64,000 nt of DNA from Chloroflexota bacterium (GCA_020161935.1 JAIUNI010000001.1:124001-188000), one strand, 5' to 3'. Shown: positions 51,703-62,354, counted from the stretch's first letter. The notes: generated by a model from the sequence alone, not told the origin. Translations and numbers: made by a program.

Positions 51703-52554
51703 ATGGGTCGTACACGAACGCTGGAACGCCGTAAAGAACGCGAACAGGAAAAAAAGCGGCAGCGCCGGCTAACTTTTATCATTGGTGGTGTGATTGTTGC
51801 GGTTATCGCGGTCATCATTGTGGTACTCATTACCGTACCGGCGGAAGCGCCAATTCCCGCTGAGTCGCTAACGCGCTATGAGGGAATTGAACAAAGCGTC
51901 ACCGATCAGGGCTTCCCTGTTCTCGGTCGTGACATTGCGCCGGTCAAAGTAACGGAATACGCCAGTTTTGATTGCACGCACTGCCGTGACTTCCACGAAG
52001 GCACTTTCTCAACCGTGTTGGAACGTATCCGTAACAACGAGGTTCAATTCACTTTTGTTCCCGTTTTCGGTACGGGCAGCATTCAAAATGGTGAAGGCGC
52101 AGCCAAAGCCGCTGTCTGCGCGGGGCAGCAGGGCAAGTTCTGGCAGTTCCACGATGCCTTGTTTAGCTGGCAAGGGACTTACGCCAATACCGCCTTCTCG
52201 CAGAACCGTTTCGTAGGCGGTATCAATGAGTTGGGCTTGGATCGCGGTCAATGGGATTCATGCGTGACCGGTTCTTACGCGACGCAGGTCGTAAATGATG
52301 CCGTTTCTGCATTCCGCTTGCAGGGTGCATCGGGAACTCCGGCGCTGTTCGTGAATGGTACTGCGGTCGATGTTGCCAGCAACGTCGCGCTGTACGATGC
52401 CATCGACCAAGCGCTCGCCGCCGCTGGTGGTGTTCCGGTTGAAGTAACGCCGGAAGCAACCGCACCAGTCGTTGAAGCCACCACCGAGGCCACGACCGAG
52501 CCGACGGTTGAAGCCACCGAAGAAGCTACTGCGGAAGCAACTGCCGCATCGTAA
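51703..52554 (+). CDS. Membrane-anchored DsbA-like thioredoxin protein
   Basis: A 283-residue protein: a basic N-terminus with coiled-coil charge (RTLERRKEREQEKKRQRR), one membrane helix (~residues 24-46), then a DsbA-type thioredoxin domain with the active site Cys 91-Thr-His-Cys 94 (SFDCTHCRDFHEG) and cis-Pro region GASGTPALFVNG. The tail is a Thr/Glu/Ala repeat (EATTEATTEPTVEATEEAT). It should act outside the cell membrane in disulfide formation or reduction of secreted proteins. Start at the ATG after AAAGAGGAAAA. A strong bidirectional terminator follows. Confidence 0.9.
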   Translation: MGRTRTLERRKEREQEKKRQRRLTFIIGGVIVAVIAVIIVVLITVPAEAPIPAESLTRYEGIEQSVTDQGFPVLGRDIAPVKVTEYASFDCTHCRDFHEGTFSTVLERIRNNEVQFTFVPVFGTGSIQNGEGAAKAAVCAGQQGKFWQFHDALFSWQGTYANTAFSQNRFVGGINELGLDRGQWDSCVTGSYATQVVNDAVSAFRLQGASGTPALFVNGTAVDVASNVALYDAIDQALAAAGGVPVEVTPEATAPVVEATTEATTEPTVEATEEATAEATAAS

Positions 52555-52573
52555 GCTGTTCACCAATTGAATC

Positions 52574-52607
52574 AAAAAGAGGCGGATGTTTATCACCCGC
52601 CTCTTTT
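52574..52607. terminator. Bidirectional intrinsic terminator
   Basis: AAAAAGAGGCGG pairs with CCGCCTCTTTT around an 11-base loop, between the DsbA-like gene and the convergent HIT gene. Confidence 0.9.
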
Positions 52608-52621
52608 CATATCTGGTCGCA

Positions 52622-52972
52622 TTAGTCTGCCTTATGCACTAACGGGCCGAGTTTGCGCCCGCCGATCAGGTGCATATGCAGGTGAAAGACTTCCTGCCCT
52701 GAATCGCTGCCATTGTTGATAATCAAGCGATAACCGCTTTCTGCCACCCCTTGTTCTTTGGCGACTTGCTTCGCTACCGTGAACAGGTGTCCCATGATGT
52801 GTTCGTCTTCGGGCTGCACGTCATTGGTGGACGCGATCTCCTTATTCGGGACGATCAAAATGTGAACGGGTGCGGAAGGATTAATATCCTTAAATGCCGT
52901 CACCAACTCGTCTTGGTAGACAATCGTCGCAGGAATTTCTTTCGCAATGATTTTTGAAAAGATTGTCGGCAT
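52622..52972 (-). CDS. hinT: HIT-family nucleotide hydrolase (HinT type)
   Basis: A 116-residue protein with [19 protein letters not shown] at the N-terminus, [12 protein letters not shown], and the histidine triad [13 protein letters not shown] near the C-terminus. HinT proteins hydrolyse AMP-lysine and other phosphoramidates. Full length. It starts nine bases after the fabG stop and is probably co-transcribed with it. Confidence 0.94.
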   Translation of the reverse strand: MPTIFSKIIAKEIPATIVYQDELVTAFKDINPSAPVHILIVPNKEIASTNDVQPEDEHIMGHLFTVAKQVAKEQGVAESGYRLIINNGSDSGQEVFHLHMHLIGGRKLGPLVHKAD

Positions 52973-52981
52973 GATCGCTCC

Positions 52982-53728
52982 TCACATCGCCATACCGCCG
53001 TCCACCACCAGCACGTGACCGGTAATGTACGCCGCTTCGTCAGACGCGAGGAAGGCCGTCGAATACGCCACGTCGTCAATCGCACCCCAACGCCCCAACG
53101 GAATGTTATCGTTCAGCTTGCTCGTGATGTCTGCGGGCAGGTCTTTGGTCAAGTCAGTCAGCACGAACCCCGGTGCGACTGCGTTCACAGTGATATTGCG
53201 CGATGCGACTTCCCGCGCCAATGACTTGGTAAAGCCGATAATACCAGCCTTACTCGCGCTGTAATTGGTCTGTCCGCCGTTCCCCGCGATACCGCTGATA
53301 CTGGTGATATTGATTATGCGTCCGTAGCGCTTCCGCATCATCGTTTTGACCGCCGCTTTAGAACACAGCCACGTGCTGCGGAGGTTCGTCTTGAGGACGA
53401 CATCAAAATCATCCGGCTTCATCATCATAATGAGATTGTCACGGGTTGTACCAGCATTATTCACCAGAATGTCGAGCTTGCCGTAGGTATCAACCGTCAC
53501 TTTGACCAGTTCGTTCGCGCCTTCTTCTTCGCTCACGTCCGCTTTGACCGCCAGAGCCTTGCCGCCTTCGCTGGTAATCTTTTCGACAACCGCGTTGGCT
53601 GCGTCCGGGCTGCTGTTGTAGTTCACCACGACCGTTGCGCCGCGCTTGGCAAGTAACTGGGCGATCCCTGCGCCGATGCCCCGGCTTGCCCCCGTAACAA
53701 TCGCTATTTTATCGGTCAATTGTGTCAT
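52982..53728 (-). CDS. fabG: 3-oxoacyl-[acyl-carrier-protein] reductase
   Basis: A 248-residue short-chain dehydrogenase. It shows the NADPH motif GASRGIGAG, NNAGTTRDNLIMMMKPDDFD, the catalytic Ser-Tyr-Lys set (ITSISGIAGNGGQTNYSASKAG) and the typical FabG end ITGHVLVVDGGMAM. It reduces 3-ketoacyl-ACP in fatty acid elongation. Other fab genes are not adjacent, so an alternative SDR role is possible, but the TRDN motif fits FabG well. AAAGGGG before the ATG at 53728 favours that start over 53749. Confidence 0.9.
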   Translation of the reverse strand: MTQLTDKIAIVTGASRGIGAGIAQLLAKRGATVVVNYNSSPDAANAVVEKITSEGGKALAVKADVSEEEGANELVKVTVDTYGKLDILVNNAGTTRDNLIMMMKPDDFDVVLKTNLRSTWLCSKAAVKTMMRKRYGRIINITSISGIAGNGGQTNYSASKAGIIGFTKSLAREVASRNITVNAVAPGFVLTDLTKDLPADITSKLNDNIPLGRWGAIDDVAYSTAFLASDEAAYITGHVLVVDGGMAM

Positions 53729-53815
53729 CGTTACCCCTTTCGCCAACACTTCATTGGCAAAATTCCAATAGCATATGGCTAGAACTATACCTTTTTGGCG
53801 CGTTCTAGGCCATAT

Positions 53816-55384
53816 TTACTGTCCACCGACCCACCCGATAAAGTTAATCGCCCCTCTTAATGAGCCGGTCAGGTTAACCGTTCCGGTTCCATTCGTGTTC
53901 GCAACCAGCACATCGACACGCCCATCTACACGTGGGTTGACCCCTGTGAACGCTACCCATAATCCATCAGCCGAGTAGGTTGGGTTACACATACCGGGCG
54001 GTGGATTTCCGCGTGTAATAAAGTTGAACGCTGCGTCTAGCACTCGTGGCCCGTATGGACACTGCCCCCCGACACCCCCAATCGCGATGCGGGTTGCATC
54101 GGGCGACCATGACGCGCTCATGCCGTATCGGGCGAAGCTCAATTCGCTGGTGCGTCCAATCAGTGTGCCGTCTCTGCGTACAGCCACAATTTCTGACCCG
54201 CTGTCGCTGACGCTCTGGTACACAACCGCGCTGCCGTCCGCAGCCCATACTTCGGATAAACGAATTGGGCCGTCGCTGCCGTCGTTGAGTTTGACCTCTT
54301 GCACATTGTTGGTGTTGACATCCGCGATCCACAGATGGCGCTCTGGTGGCTCGCCCAACGTCGGGTCACCCGTTGCGAATGTAACCGTGCTATTGTTCAA
54401 CCAGCGGGGCGGTTCGCTAACCATCTCATGCGTCAGCTTGCGGGTTTCGCCGCTCTCAACATCCATGATGTAAATGCTGCCGACAACATTTCCCTCTACG
54501 GGCTGGGGTGTCAACGAGGGGTCACAGGCATTCGGTTCTCCCGGAATCCAGCTTGGGCAGGTATCACGGTCGGATACAAAGAGGAGTTTTGTGCCGTCTG
54601 GTGACCACGCCGGCCAAATGTCATACGAGCCGTGGTTTGTCAAATTGCGTAAGTTGGCCCCGTCGCTGCCAATCGAGAAGATGTCGATGTCGTAGCCGGT
54701 TGCAACCGCCATCGCTAATCGTGTGCCGTCGCGTGTCCATACAGGGTCGCTGAAGAAACCACGCTGTACCATCGACCGGATCGGCAGAATACGCCCGCTA
54801 ATCCGGTTATCGAGGTTCAACATATATAAGCCGCCTGCGTCCGGTGTGGTTGCATCCCGCCCATCATTGAAGTACGCAACCGAATGTCCGTTGGCTGAGA
54901 GATAAACTTGGTTATTGGTACTGGCTGCCAATTGAAGCACCGCAACCCGGTTACCCGAATTGGTTGGCGACCCGTAATACAGGGTTTCAACCCCGGTTGC
55001 AGGCTGGGGCGTTCCTTGGTTTGAAACCGCATCCCGATCATTCTGGTTGATGTATGCCACCATCGGGAAGTTGAGACTGTTGAGCAAATCGCCCGATGTG
55101 GTCAGCAGTTCCCAGTTATCGAAAATAAATCCGACCGTCGCCTGCGGGGTGGGGTAGGGTGTCGGTGTAATACTGGCAGTTGGTGTAATCGTCGGCGTTT
55201 CAGTCGGTGTGCTGGTTGCCGTTGCCGTTTCCGTTGGCGGAATTGTTGTTGCCGTTGGTGCCTCAGTCGGCGTGCTTGTTGCCGTTTCCGTGGGTGGAAT
55301 GAGTGTGGGTGTTGGAGCTGCTGCGCCTGTACATGACGCGCTCAATAGCACTATAACCAGTAGTAAAGGGTAAAATCGCATCAT
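53816..55384 (-). CDS. TolB-like beta-propeller lipoprotein
   Basis: A 522-residue lipoprotein. The signal peptide ends in the lipobox LLSASC, followed by about 70 residues of Pro/Thr/Ala/Glu linker (TPTETATSTPTEAPTAT and repeats). The rest is a WD40-like/TolB propeller (PD40) with blades such as DPVWTRDGTRLAMAV, PAWSPDGTKLLFVSD and SASWSPDATRIAIGG. It should be anchored outside the membrane with a glycosylatable stalk. The open frame reaches 55423, but the double ATG at 55384/55381 begins a proper signal peptide. Confidence 0.87.
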   Translation of the reverse strand: MMRFYPLLLVIVLLSASCTGAAAPTPTLIPPTETATSTPTEAPTATTIPPTETATATSTPTETPTITPTASITPTPYPTPQATVGFIFDNWELLTTSGDLLNSLNFPMVAYINQNDRDAVSNQGTPQPATGVETLYYGSPTNSGNRVAVLQLAASTNNQVYLSANGHSVAYFNDGRDATTPDAGGLYMLNLDNRISGRILPIRSMVQRGFFSDPVWTRDGTRLAMAVATGYDIDIFSIGSDGANLRNLTNHGSYDIWPAWSPDGTKLLFVSDRDTCPSWIPGEPNACDPSLTPQPVEGNVVGSIYIMDVESGETRKLTHEMVSEPPRWLNNSTVTFATGDPTLGEPPERHLWIADVNTNNVQEVKLNDGSDGPIRLSEVWAADGSAVVYQSVSDSGSEIVAVRRDGTLIGRTSELSFARYGMSASWSPDATRIAIGGVGGQCPYGPRVLDAAFNFITRGNPPPGMCNPTYSADGLWVAFTGVNPRVDGRVDVLVANTNGTGTVNLTGSLRGAINFIGWVGGQ

Positions 55385-55476
55385 CAGAGTTCCTGCTTGG
55401 ATGGTCAACGGACAGAAAAGCATACCACGCGCGACATGCTCATACGAATGCCTAAAGCCGACGATTACTCTACGGT

Positions 55477-56871
55477 CTAAGTCGCTGGCACGGGTGGTTC
55501 GGTCGCTTCTGGCGCGACGACTAGCACGCGCACCGAGAATGAAGTCTGCCTTCCGTCCTCATAAACAAGTAATAAGGTATAGGTTGTGTCTGCTCGTGGG
55601 CAAACCTGTTGGCTGTTCGTCCGCACTGGCTGCCCTTGGAAATAAACTTGGCTCACACCGGCAACATCCCACCGGATTGTCGTGCATTCCCCCTGCTGTA
55701 TGGTGCTGCTGTCAGCGCGTAAGTTCGGGTTGATAGCCGTCGGCTCAAGCGTATTTGTAGGCAGGGCGGTTGCCTGCGGTGTCGCGCTTGCTTGGGGTAC
55801 TGCTGTCGGCAGATCACGCGGGACACGCAAGACTTGCCCAACCTGTATCTGGTTCGCGTCCGTAAGGCAATTTGCCGTTTGCAATTCCGCTGCGCTTACG
55901 CCGAATGTCTGCGCGATTCTAAATAACGTATCCCCACTTTGTACCGTATAGCTAAAGTTCCAATCCGCACGCGGCGCACAACTTGTCGCAACAACCGGTA
56001 CATTTGTGTTGGTCGAGGTTGCGGCTGGCGCAATCGGCGGCGGTACTTGAACTTGCCGTTCGAGTAAGGGTATCGGCGCTTGCCCGACGACTTGCACATC
56101 AAACGGTTCAGGCTCGGAAGGCGGGCCGGATACTTGCAGCCCATCTCCACCGCCCAGCGGTAAGCGAACCTGCGCCCCCGGCTGCACGACTCGCGTTATG
56201 TTGTTCGCGCTCACCACAGCCGAACCCTCGATGGTCGCGACAGTGAGTTCAGCATTTTCTTCCGCCGTTAAATAGGCCGTCGAACCCAGTGATACACTCG
56301 CGCCGTTAATCGTCATAGTGGCTTGGGTGCCTTCTGGCGCTTGCATCAGCAGTGCAGACTTCGGCGCGTTGGTGCAGCTTGTCGTTCCGCCGACACCCGT
56401 TTTCAGTACGACTGCCCGCATCTGCGGGGTAATGTTATCCAGCACTGCATTACCGAACAGCAAGAACGTGACATTTTGCCCCGGCAGCGTATCAGGTAAG
56501 TTCGCTTGTATTTTCATGATAGCGATTCCCCACACCTGTTTGGTGGTGTCCAGTGGTGCGGTCGTCAGGCGGCGAATAAGGTCAACATTGACCACATCAC
56601 CTTCTTTGGTAAATGTTACCGAGGCGTTGGGTTGTAGTTCCGCGTCAATCAAGTTGTTGCCGTAGCAGGCTTGATTGCGCCCCAGCGCCTCACAAACTTG
56701 GTTAGCGCGGTTCAGTGCGGTCGTGACCAAATCGTCACAGGTCAGTGCCGATAGGGTCGGTGGGGTCGTTGGAGTAGGGGCAAGCGGTGTTGTGTCTTCG
56801 CTTTGGGTCAGATTACACCCCGCCATGACCAAAACGAGCAGCCAAATGACAATACGGAAACGCGCCATCAT
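55477..56871 (-). CDS. LysM lipoprotein with FecR-like and Ig-like regions
   Basis: A 464-residue lipoprotein (lipobox LVMAGC, then a PTPTTPP linker). In order: a Cys-bearing N-terminal region (LTCDDLVTTALNRANQVCEAL), a FecR-like segment (ATIEGSAVVSANNITRVVQPG), a LysM domain (YTVQSGDTLFRIAQTFGVSAA) and a C-terminal beta domain (STIQQGECTTIRWDVAGVSQVYFQGQ). LysM binds peptidoglycan-type glycans. The ATG at 56871 starts one base after the stop of the upstream AlbA-type gene (TAAG-ATG), so the genes lon, AlbA-type and this one form one unit. Confidence 0.85.
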   Translation of the reverse strand: MMARFRIVIWLLVLVMAGCNLTQSEDTTPLAPTPTTPPTLSALTCDDLVTTALNRANQVCEALGRNQACYGNNLIDAELQPNASVTFTKEGDVVNVDLIRRLTTAPLDTTKQVWGIAIMKIQANLPDTLPGQNVTFLLFGNAVLDNITPQMRAVVLKTGVGGTTSCTNAPKSALLMQAPEGTQATMTINGASVSLGSTAYLTAEENAELTVATIEGSAVVSANNITRVVQPGAQVRLPLGGGDGLQVSGPPSEPEPFDVQVVGQAPIPLLERQVQVPPPIAPAATSTNTNVPVVATSCAPRADWNFSYTVQSGDTLFRIAQTFGVSAAELQTANCLTDANQIQVGQVLRVPRDLPTAVPQASATPQATALPTNTLEPTAINPNLRADSSTIQQGECTTIRWDVAGVSQVYFQGQPVRTNSQQVCPRADTTYTLLLVYEDGRQTSFSVRVLVVAPEATEPPVPAT

Positions 56872-56872
56872 C

Positions 56873-58315
56873 TTATTCGCTCTCAATCAATTCAGGGGTG
56901 AAAACATAATATGATCCGCGTTTTTGCCCCATTTTCCGCAGGATATTTTTCGTCACCAAGTCAGCCAAGTCACGCCGGATGGTTTCAGGGTGAACATCTG
57001 GACACAACGACTGCAAGTCGCTGTTCGTAATCCGTTTGCTCCCACCTTCGCGGTTCAAGTACAAGATCGCCTCTTCTTGACGCGGGTTAATTTCGACACC
57101 ACGGTAAACCCCATTAAGCTGTGGTGCGGGTTTAGCGGTTGGCATCTGGGGTTTGGCTTTGGTATCCGCGTTCCGTAGAATGACACGAAAGCCACCACCG
57201 GTTTCCTCGAATTCGGGCGCACTAAGCTGCTGCTGCTGCATCAGGTCAATCACGCGGTCAACGCCGTAACCGAGCCGCTCAATGAAGCCCATATCCGAAA
57301 GCACCTGCACAATCGCCGGATTACGCGAAAATCGCTCGTCTTTGATATTGGCGATGGTCACTGGCCCCGGTAATCGTCCCGGGCTGGTGACTTCCATCCG
57401 GTTGCTGAAAATGAACAGCCGCACCCCATCGCCATTAATCCGATAATCCCGATGCGCTACTGCGTTCACCAACAGCTCCCGCGCCGCTTCCATCGGGTAT
57501 TCAAAATTTTCCGCGCGTGCCATTGTCGAGCCAAGTTGAACACCTTTTCGCAGGTGGTCAACCAGAAACGTTTCAGCCCGCCGGATTTGGTCTGGCAGTG
57601 TCCCGCTCATGTCCTGCCGGATAAAGGTATCGCTCATCGTCTCAGTTGCAAACCGGGCAGCGGTAATATCCGCGCCGCGTACAAACCGCTGGGGTTCTTT
57701 GCCGAATAAGAGAATACCCGCATAAGTCGGTTTAAGCGTCCCATCTTGCTCACGCAAGCATCCGCGCTTGATAAGTATTTTTTCAGGCGTGCTTTCGCCC
57801 ATACCGCTCAGGCTGGAAGCGTATATCTTGACCTTTTCCCAATCCAGATCACTCACCGTCGTATCGGGAACCACTTCGTTTTCAAAGCTGGCTTCCCCAC
57901 GCTCAACGATTAACCGGCGCAAATTCGCTGGATTGAGCGGCGTATTGTCAAGCCCTTGCCGTTGAAGATAATGACCTTTTAGCGCATAAACATGGGGCAT
58001 TCCCACAGGGATTTGCACAATGATGACCGACTTACCACTGAGGCGAACAATTTGCGGCAGCGGAACGATTAACTGCGGCTCGATAGATAACGCGGCTTGC
58101 AGCACCGTATCCACCGCTTCACCGGGGTCACGTACACCGACGATATTCCCGTTGTGTCCGGTCACGCCGAGCAGTACGGTACCACCATGACCATTTGCCA
58201 TCGCGACCAGTGTTTCGGCGAGCATGTCGGTTGCCAGTTGCTCACTAAACCATTCGGTACGATGGTTACGCCCGTTCTTGATGAGATGCCAGAGTTCGTC
58301 AATGGTCGTACTCAT
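56873..58315 (-). CDS. AlbA_2/Schlafen-type ATP-binding regulator
   Basis: A 480-residue protein. Residues ~15-140 form an AlbA_2 (divergent AAA_4, Schlafen-like) domain (TEWFSEQLATDMLAETLVAM, GGTVLLGVTG). Residues ~230-390 form a RecG-like/HATPase_c_4 domain (MEAARELLVNAVAHRDYRI, RMEVTSPGRLPGPVTIANI, RLGYGVDRVIDLM). The C-terminus has a DeoR-like winged helix (RITNSDLQSLCPDVHPETIRRDLADL). Such proteins are thought to be DNA-binding regulators. It overlaps the 3' end of lon by four bases (ATGA), so its production is coupled to that of Lon. Confidence 0.85.
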   Translation of the reverse strand: MSTTIDELWHLIKNGRNHRTEWFSEQLATDMLAETLVAMANGHGGTVLLGVTGHNGNIVGVRDPGEAVDTVLQAALSIEPQLIVPLPQIVRLSGKSVIIVQIPVGMPHVYALKGHYLQRQGLDNTPLNPANLRRLIVERGEASFENEVVPDTTVSDLDWEKVKIYASSLSGMGESTPEKILIKRGCLREQDGTLKPTYAGILLFGKEPQRFVRGADITAARFATETMSDTFIRQDMSGTLPDQIRRAETFLVDHLRKGVQLGSTMARAENFEYPMEAARELLVNAVAHRDYRINGDGVRLFIFSNRMEVTSPGRLPGPVTIANIKDERFSRNPAIVQVLSDMGFIERLGYGVDRVIDLMQQQQLSAPEFEETGGGFRVILRNADTKAKPQMPTAKPAPQLNGVYRGVEINPRQEEAILYLNREGGSKRITNSDLQSLCPDVHPETIRRDLADLVTKNILRKMGQKRGSYYVFTPELIESE

Positions 58316-60762
58316 TTTTCAGCCGCCGTTTCTGCTGGTTCGTCTTTTTCTTCTTCCAGACGGTCTTTATCACGTTTACGACCATCGGGCGGCGGAGCCA
58401 GAAGCACCTTGTCGATTACCTGCTGCATGTCGGTTACAAACGAAATGTGCAGGTCTTTAAGTGCTTCTTTGGGAATATCAATCAGGTCTTTCTTGTTTTC
58501 GGCTGGTAAGATCACATGCGTGATGCCTGCACGCCTCGCAGCCAACACTTTTTCCTTCACGCCACCAACCGCCAGCACTTTACCTCGAAGCGTAATTTCG
58601 CCGGTCATGGCGTAGTGGCTGCGGATTTTGCGTTCAGTGAAAGCGGAAAGGATAGCGGTCGCCAGTGTAATCCCTGCTGATGGGCCTTCTTTGGGAATAG
58701 CGCCTTCCGGCAGATGCAGATGCACATCATAATTCTCGAAATCATCACTTGGCAGGTCAAAGTCACTCGCCCGTGATCGGACATAGCTCAGGGCTGCTTG
58801 TACCGACTCTTGCATGACTTCACCCAACTGACCCGTCATCAGTAAATTGCCTTTACCCGGCAGGACTGAAGCCTCAATCACGGAAATATCACCACCATCA
58901 TATGTCCACACTAATCCCGTAACCAACCCTACGCTATTTTCACTGTGCGCGAGGCGGTTGGTAAACAGCGGCGGGCCAAGTAAGTCTACGACCTTTTGCC
59001 GTGTAATTTTGTTGGAATACGGCCTTTCCTCGGCGAGCTGCCGTGCAATCTTGCGGCACACATTCGCAATTTCGCGGTTCAAATTGCGAACCCCACCTTC
59101 ATAGGTATATTCGCGAATCAGCGCTTTAAGTGCTTTGGTGTCGAATGTGATCTTCGCATCTTGAAGCCCGTGTGCTTCTAACTGTGTCGGGATCAAGAAC
59201 TTCCGGCTGATAGCCAGCTTTTCTTCATCGGTATAGCCGTTGAACTCGATCACCTCAAGCCGGTCAAGCAGTGCGTCAGGCAGCGGTTCAAGATCATTTG
59301 CCGTCGTAATGAACAGCACTTGCGAAAGGTCGTACGGCATCTCTAAATAGTGGTCAGAGAAGCTGTTGTTCTGTTCGGGGTCAAGAACTTCAAGCAGTGC
59401 CGAAGCTGGATCGCCACGAAAATCCGCGCCGAGCTTGTCAATTTCGTCGAGGATGAAAACCGGATTGACCGTTCCCGCCCGCCGCATGGTCTGTAACACA
59501 CGCCCCGGCAGCGCCCCGATATACGTCCGTCGATGCCCCCGGATTTCTGCCTCATCGCGCACCCCACCGAGGCTGACACGTATAAACTCACGTCCTAATG
59601 CTCTCGCGATACTTTTGCCGAGCGAAGTTTTACCAACCCCCGGCGGCCCAACGAAACAGAGGATTGGGCTTTTCATTTTGTTGCTGGCGAGTTTACGCAC
59701 CGCGATGTATTCCAGAATGCGGTCTTTGACTTTGGGCAGGCCGTAATGGTCTTCATCCAGCACGGTTTGGGCATGTTTAATGTCAAGGTTATCAGGGCTG
59801 GTTTTGTTCCACGGCAGCCCGACCAACCAGTCAATATAGGTGCGGATGATACCGACTTCAGGAGCCATTGGTGGCATCATCATCAAACGCGAAAGTTCCT
59901 TAAGCGCCTTTTCGTGGATTTCAACCGGTAGGGCAGCATTAACGATTTGCTCGCGCACATCATTAATCTCTTGCTGAAAAATATCACCCTCGCCAAGTTC
60001 AGTCTGAATTACGCGCATTTGTTCGCGCAGGTAAATCTCGCGCTGGCTGCGATCCATCTCTTGCTGAACTTGGTTGTTGATTTCATCGCGCAGTTCCAAA
60101 ACACTGATCTCTTGATTCAGCAGCAGGATAATTTGCTGTAACCGATCTGCCAGCGTACGGGTTTCCAATAAGCGCTGCTGCTCATTTAACGGCAGCACTA
60201 AGGCTGAACTGACAAAATCGGATAGGATTTCCGGGTCTTCGACATCGAGTAAATGGTCCACCACATCTTCGGGTAAGGTCGGGTTGAGTTCGGCATACTG
60301 CTGCACCAGACCAAAAACGCGGTCAATCAAATCGGGCGCATCCTCCGAGTCGTAATCCGTTTCCGGCAGCGGTCGTGCCTTAACAAGCCAATGCGGTTCG
60401 GTTTGCAAGACCTCAACGATCTCGACGCGCCGCCGTCCCTGTGCCAGCACGTTACGGCTGTCATCCGGCGTGCGGATAATCCGGCTCAGGGCGACTTCGG
60501 TACCGACCGTATAAAAATCTTTCGTCTGAATGTCGGTGATACCGGGGTCGCGCAGCGCCACGCCAATCACCGTCTTGCGGTTAACGAGCGCATGTTGAAT
60601 AGCCGACATGGCGCGGAGGTTGCGGGTGCTAATCGGCGTAACGACGTTCGGAAAGATAACGAGACCACGCAGCGGTATAACCGGGCAAATGATGAAACCA
60701 TCTTGGTCGGGCAGGGCATTTTTTATTTTCTGGAAATCATTTGCGCCAATCTGATTTGCCAA
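58312..60762 (-). CDS. lon: ATP-dependent protease Lon
   Basis: An 816-residue LonA protease. The N-terminal substrate domain begins [22 protein letters not shown]; the AAA+ domain has Walker A GPPGVGKT (372-379) and [16 protein letters not shown]; the protease domain carries Ser 695 (PKEGPSAGI) and Lys 738 (GGVKEKVL), correctly spaced by 43. It degrades misfolded and regulatory proteins. The start is TTG with AGAGGTC upstream. The C-terminus is a charged tail ([17 protein letters not shown]). It heads an operon with the AlbA-type regulator and the LysM lipoprotein. Confidence 0.96.
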   Translation of the reverse strand: MANQIGANDFQKIKNALPDQDGFIICPVIPLRGLVIFPNVVTPISTRNLRAMSAIQHALVNRKTVIGVALRDPGITDIQTKDFYTVGTEVALSRIIRTPDDSRNVLAQGRRRVEIVEVLQTEPHWLVKARPLPETDYDSEDAPDLIDRVFGLVQQYAELNPTLPEDVVDHLLDVEDPEILSDFVSSALVLPLNEQQRLLETRTLADRLQQIILLLNQEISVLELRDEINNQVQQEMDRSQREIYLREQMRVIQTELGEGDIFQQEINDVREQIVNAALPVEIHEKALKELSRLMMMPPMAPEVGIIRTYIDWLVGLPWNKTSPDNLDIKHAQTVLDEDHYGLPKVKDRILEYIAVRKLASNKMKSPILCFVGPPGVGKTSLGKSIARALGREFIRVSLGGVRDEAEIRGHRRTYIGALPGRVLQTMRRAGTVNPVFILDEIDKLGADFRGDPASALLEVLDPEQNNSFSDHYLEMPYDLSQVLFITTANDLEPLPDALLDRLEVIEFNGYTDEEKLAISRKFLIPTQLEAHGLQDAKITFDTKALKALIREYTYEGGVRNLNREIANVCRKIARQLAEERPYSNKITRQKVVDLLGPPLFTNRLAHSENSVGLVTGLVWTYDGGDISVIEASVLPGKGNLLMTGQLGEVMQESVQAALSYVRSRASDFDLPSDDFENYDVHLHLPEGAIPKEGPSAGITLATAILSAFTERKIRSHYAMTGEITLRGKVLAVGGVKEKVLAARRAGITHVILPAENKKDLIDIPKEALKDLHISFVTDMQQVIDKVLLAPPPDGRKRDKDRLEEEKDEPAETAAEK

Positions 60763-60919
60763 CGCGGTGACCTCTAGGAGTGAATAATATAGGGGAATGC
60801 AGTTTACCTCACTATGGCCTTACAGTAAACAGCTTGCTTCTTTTTATAACGCCTACACTTGGCGATGACGTGGCTTTCGGCTACACTTCTGTTTGTCGTA
60901 CACTGATTTTGGACGGTTT

Positions 60920-62314
60920 ATGCGAGTATCTATTTGGGTAACAATTCTGGTCGCGGCAGTGGTTTTGGTGGCGGTTACGTTGGTTGGGCGGATGTTCATC
61001 AACCCCAATTTGCCCCTCATCACGCGAGCGGCTTTTTCACTGGAAACCATCACCCCGAATGCTGACGGCGATGCGGACATAACCGAACTCGATTACAGCA
61101 TTTCGCGTAATGCGACGATTTCTCTCACACTCGAAGCGTCAGATGGCACAGTCTATGTGTTTCGTCAGGACGAACCCCGCATCGCTGCCGACTATAAAGT
61201 AGCCTTTAGCGGTGTGGTGGATGGTTATACGCTCTCCGATGACACCTTTACCGGAACCATCGAACGGCGTTTAGTCCAGAATGGAACCTACACATGGCGC
61301 TTGCGAGCGGTGGACGCGGCGACTGGCGAAACGGCTGAAGAGTCCGGCACACTCGTCGTCAGTGATGCGGCATCCCAATTACCAGAAATCATGGGCTTTA
61401 CGTTAGATCGTCACGAATTTTCCCCGAATCAAGATGGTATCGCCGACCGTGTGATTATGAACCTCAACCTGACCAAAGCGGTTGATTCACTCAATGTCTA
61501 TTTGGTTGGCGCGGATGGTCAGTCCATTTTTATTCCTGAAATTTTGGGTGGTCGTAAACCCGGTGAAGCAGGACAGCACTTCTTTGACTACGATGGCGGT
61601 ATCGAGCGTGGCGTAGAACCGCCTGCCGATGGGGAATACACAGTTATCGCGGTTGCCCAAGACTTAGAAGGGCAGCGTACCAGCCAAACCTCCAAACTCG
61701 CCATTAACAGCGGCGGTGTTCCACAGGCCGAAATTGCACCACAGCCGAATGGTGTAGATGTCACGTTCGCCTCACAGCCGTTTGATGAAAAGTACTCTCT
61801 CAGTCAATCGGGTGAATTGTTGCCGTCACCTGTTTTTGCGAGTGATTTAGGATTTAGCAGTATCACGATGCCAGTTGGTGATATGCTTGTATTCAAGCTC
61901 ACGATTCGCAACTACGGCAAAGTCGCTATCCGTACCAGCGGCCCGTGGCCCGGAACCGTGTACCAGTCGGACGAAGTTTGGGGTGCTACTGGTGTTTATG
62001 AGCAGTCTGGGTCTTTCCGGGTGGGTATTATGTGTTCCACATCCGAAACGAACTGGCCGTGGCGCTGGGCGATTGGCTCGCCAGAATCGCTCATGACCGA
62101 AACTGATCCGCAAAATGGTAATACATACTATTACCTGCCTGCCGGTGAGCAGAGCGAAGTTTGGGGTGCCGTTCGCATGACACAACTGATTAAAGCCCGC
62201 AACCCCCAGCAGTGTTGGGCAGGATTGATTCACGAAGATGTAGCGGTCGTCAACCAGCGTGTTGGTGCGCGTGACATCACCTTGGTGGAAATGGGTACTG
62301 AGGCGGATAGCTAA
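60920..62314 (+). CDS. Membrane-anchored protein with FlgD-like Ig domains
   Basis: A 464-residue protein with an N-terminal signal anchor (SIWVTILVAAVVLVAVTLVG), followed by two FlgD-like Ig repeats (SLETITPNADGDADITELDYSI and FTLDRHEFSPNQDGIADRVI), each of the form found in cell-surface and gliding proteins. The C-terminal ~150 residues (DMLVFKLTIRNYGKVAIRTSG, RWAIGSPESLMTE) resemble nothing recognised. The start at 60920 has GGACGG upstream; an in-frame TTG at 60893 lacks one. It precedes the PhnD-like gene by 40 bases. Confidence 0.8.
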   Translation: MRVSIWVTILVAAVVLVAVTLVGRMFINPNLPLITRAAFSLETITPNADGDADITELDYSISRNATISLTLEASDGTVYVFRQDEPRIAADYKVAFSGVVDGYTLSDDTFTGTIERRLVQNGTYTWRLRAVDAATGETAEESGTLVVSDAASQLPEIMGFTLDRHEFSPNQDGIADRVIMNLNLTKAVDSLNVYLVGADGQSIFIPEILGGRKPGEAGQHFFDYDGGIERGVEPPADGEYTVIAVAQDLEGQRTSQTSKLAINSGGVPQAEIAPQPNGVDVTFASQPFDEKYSLSQSGELLPSPVFASDLGFSSITMPVGDMLVFKLTIRNYGKVAIRTSGPWPGTVYQSDEVWGATGVYEQSGSFRVGIMCSTSETNWPWRWAIGSPESLMTETDPQNGNTYYYLPAGEQSEVWGAVRMTQLIKARNPQQCWAGLIHEDVAVVNQRVGARDITLVEMGTEADS

Positions 62315-62354
62315 GTGTTTCGAGCCGATAATCAGATATTATGGAGGAAGTAGC

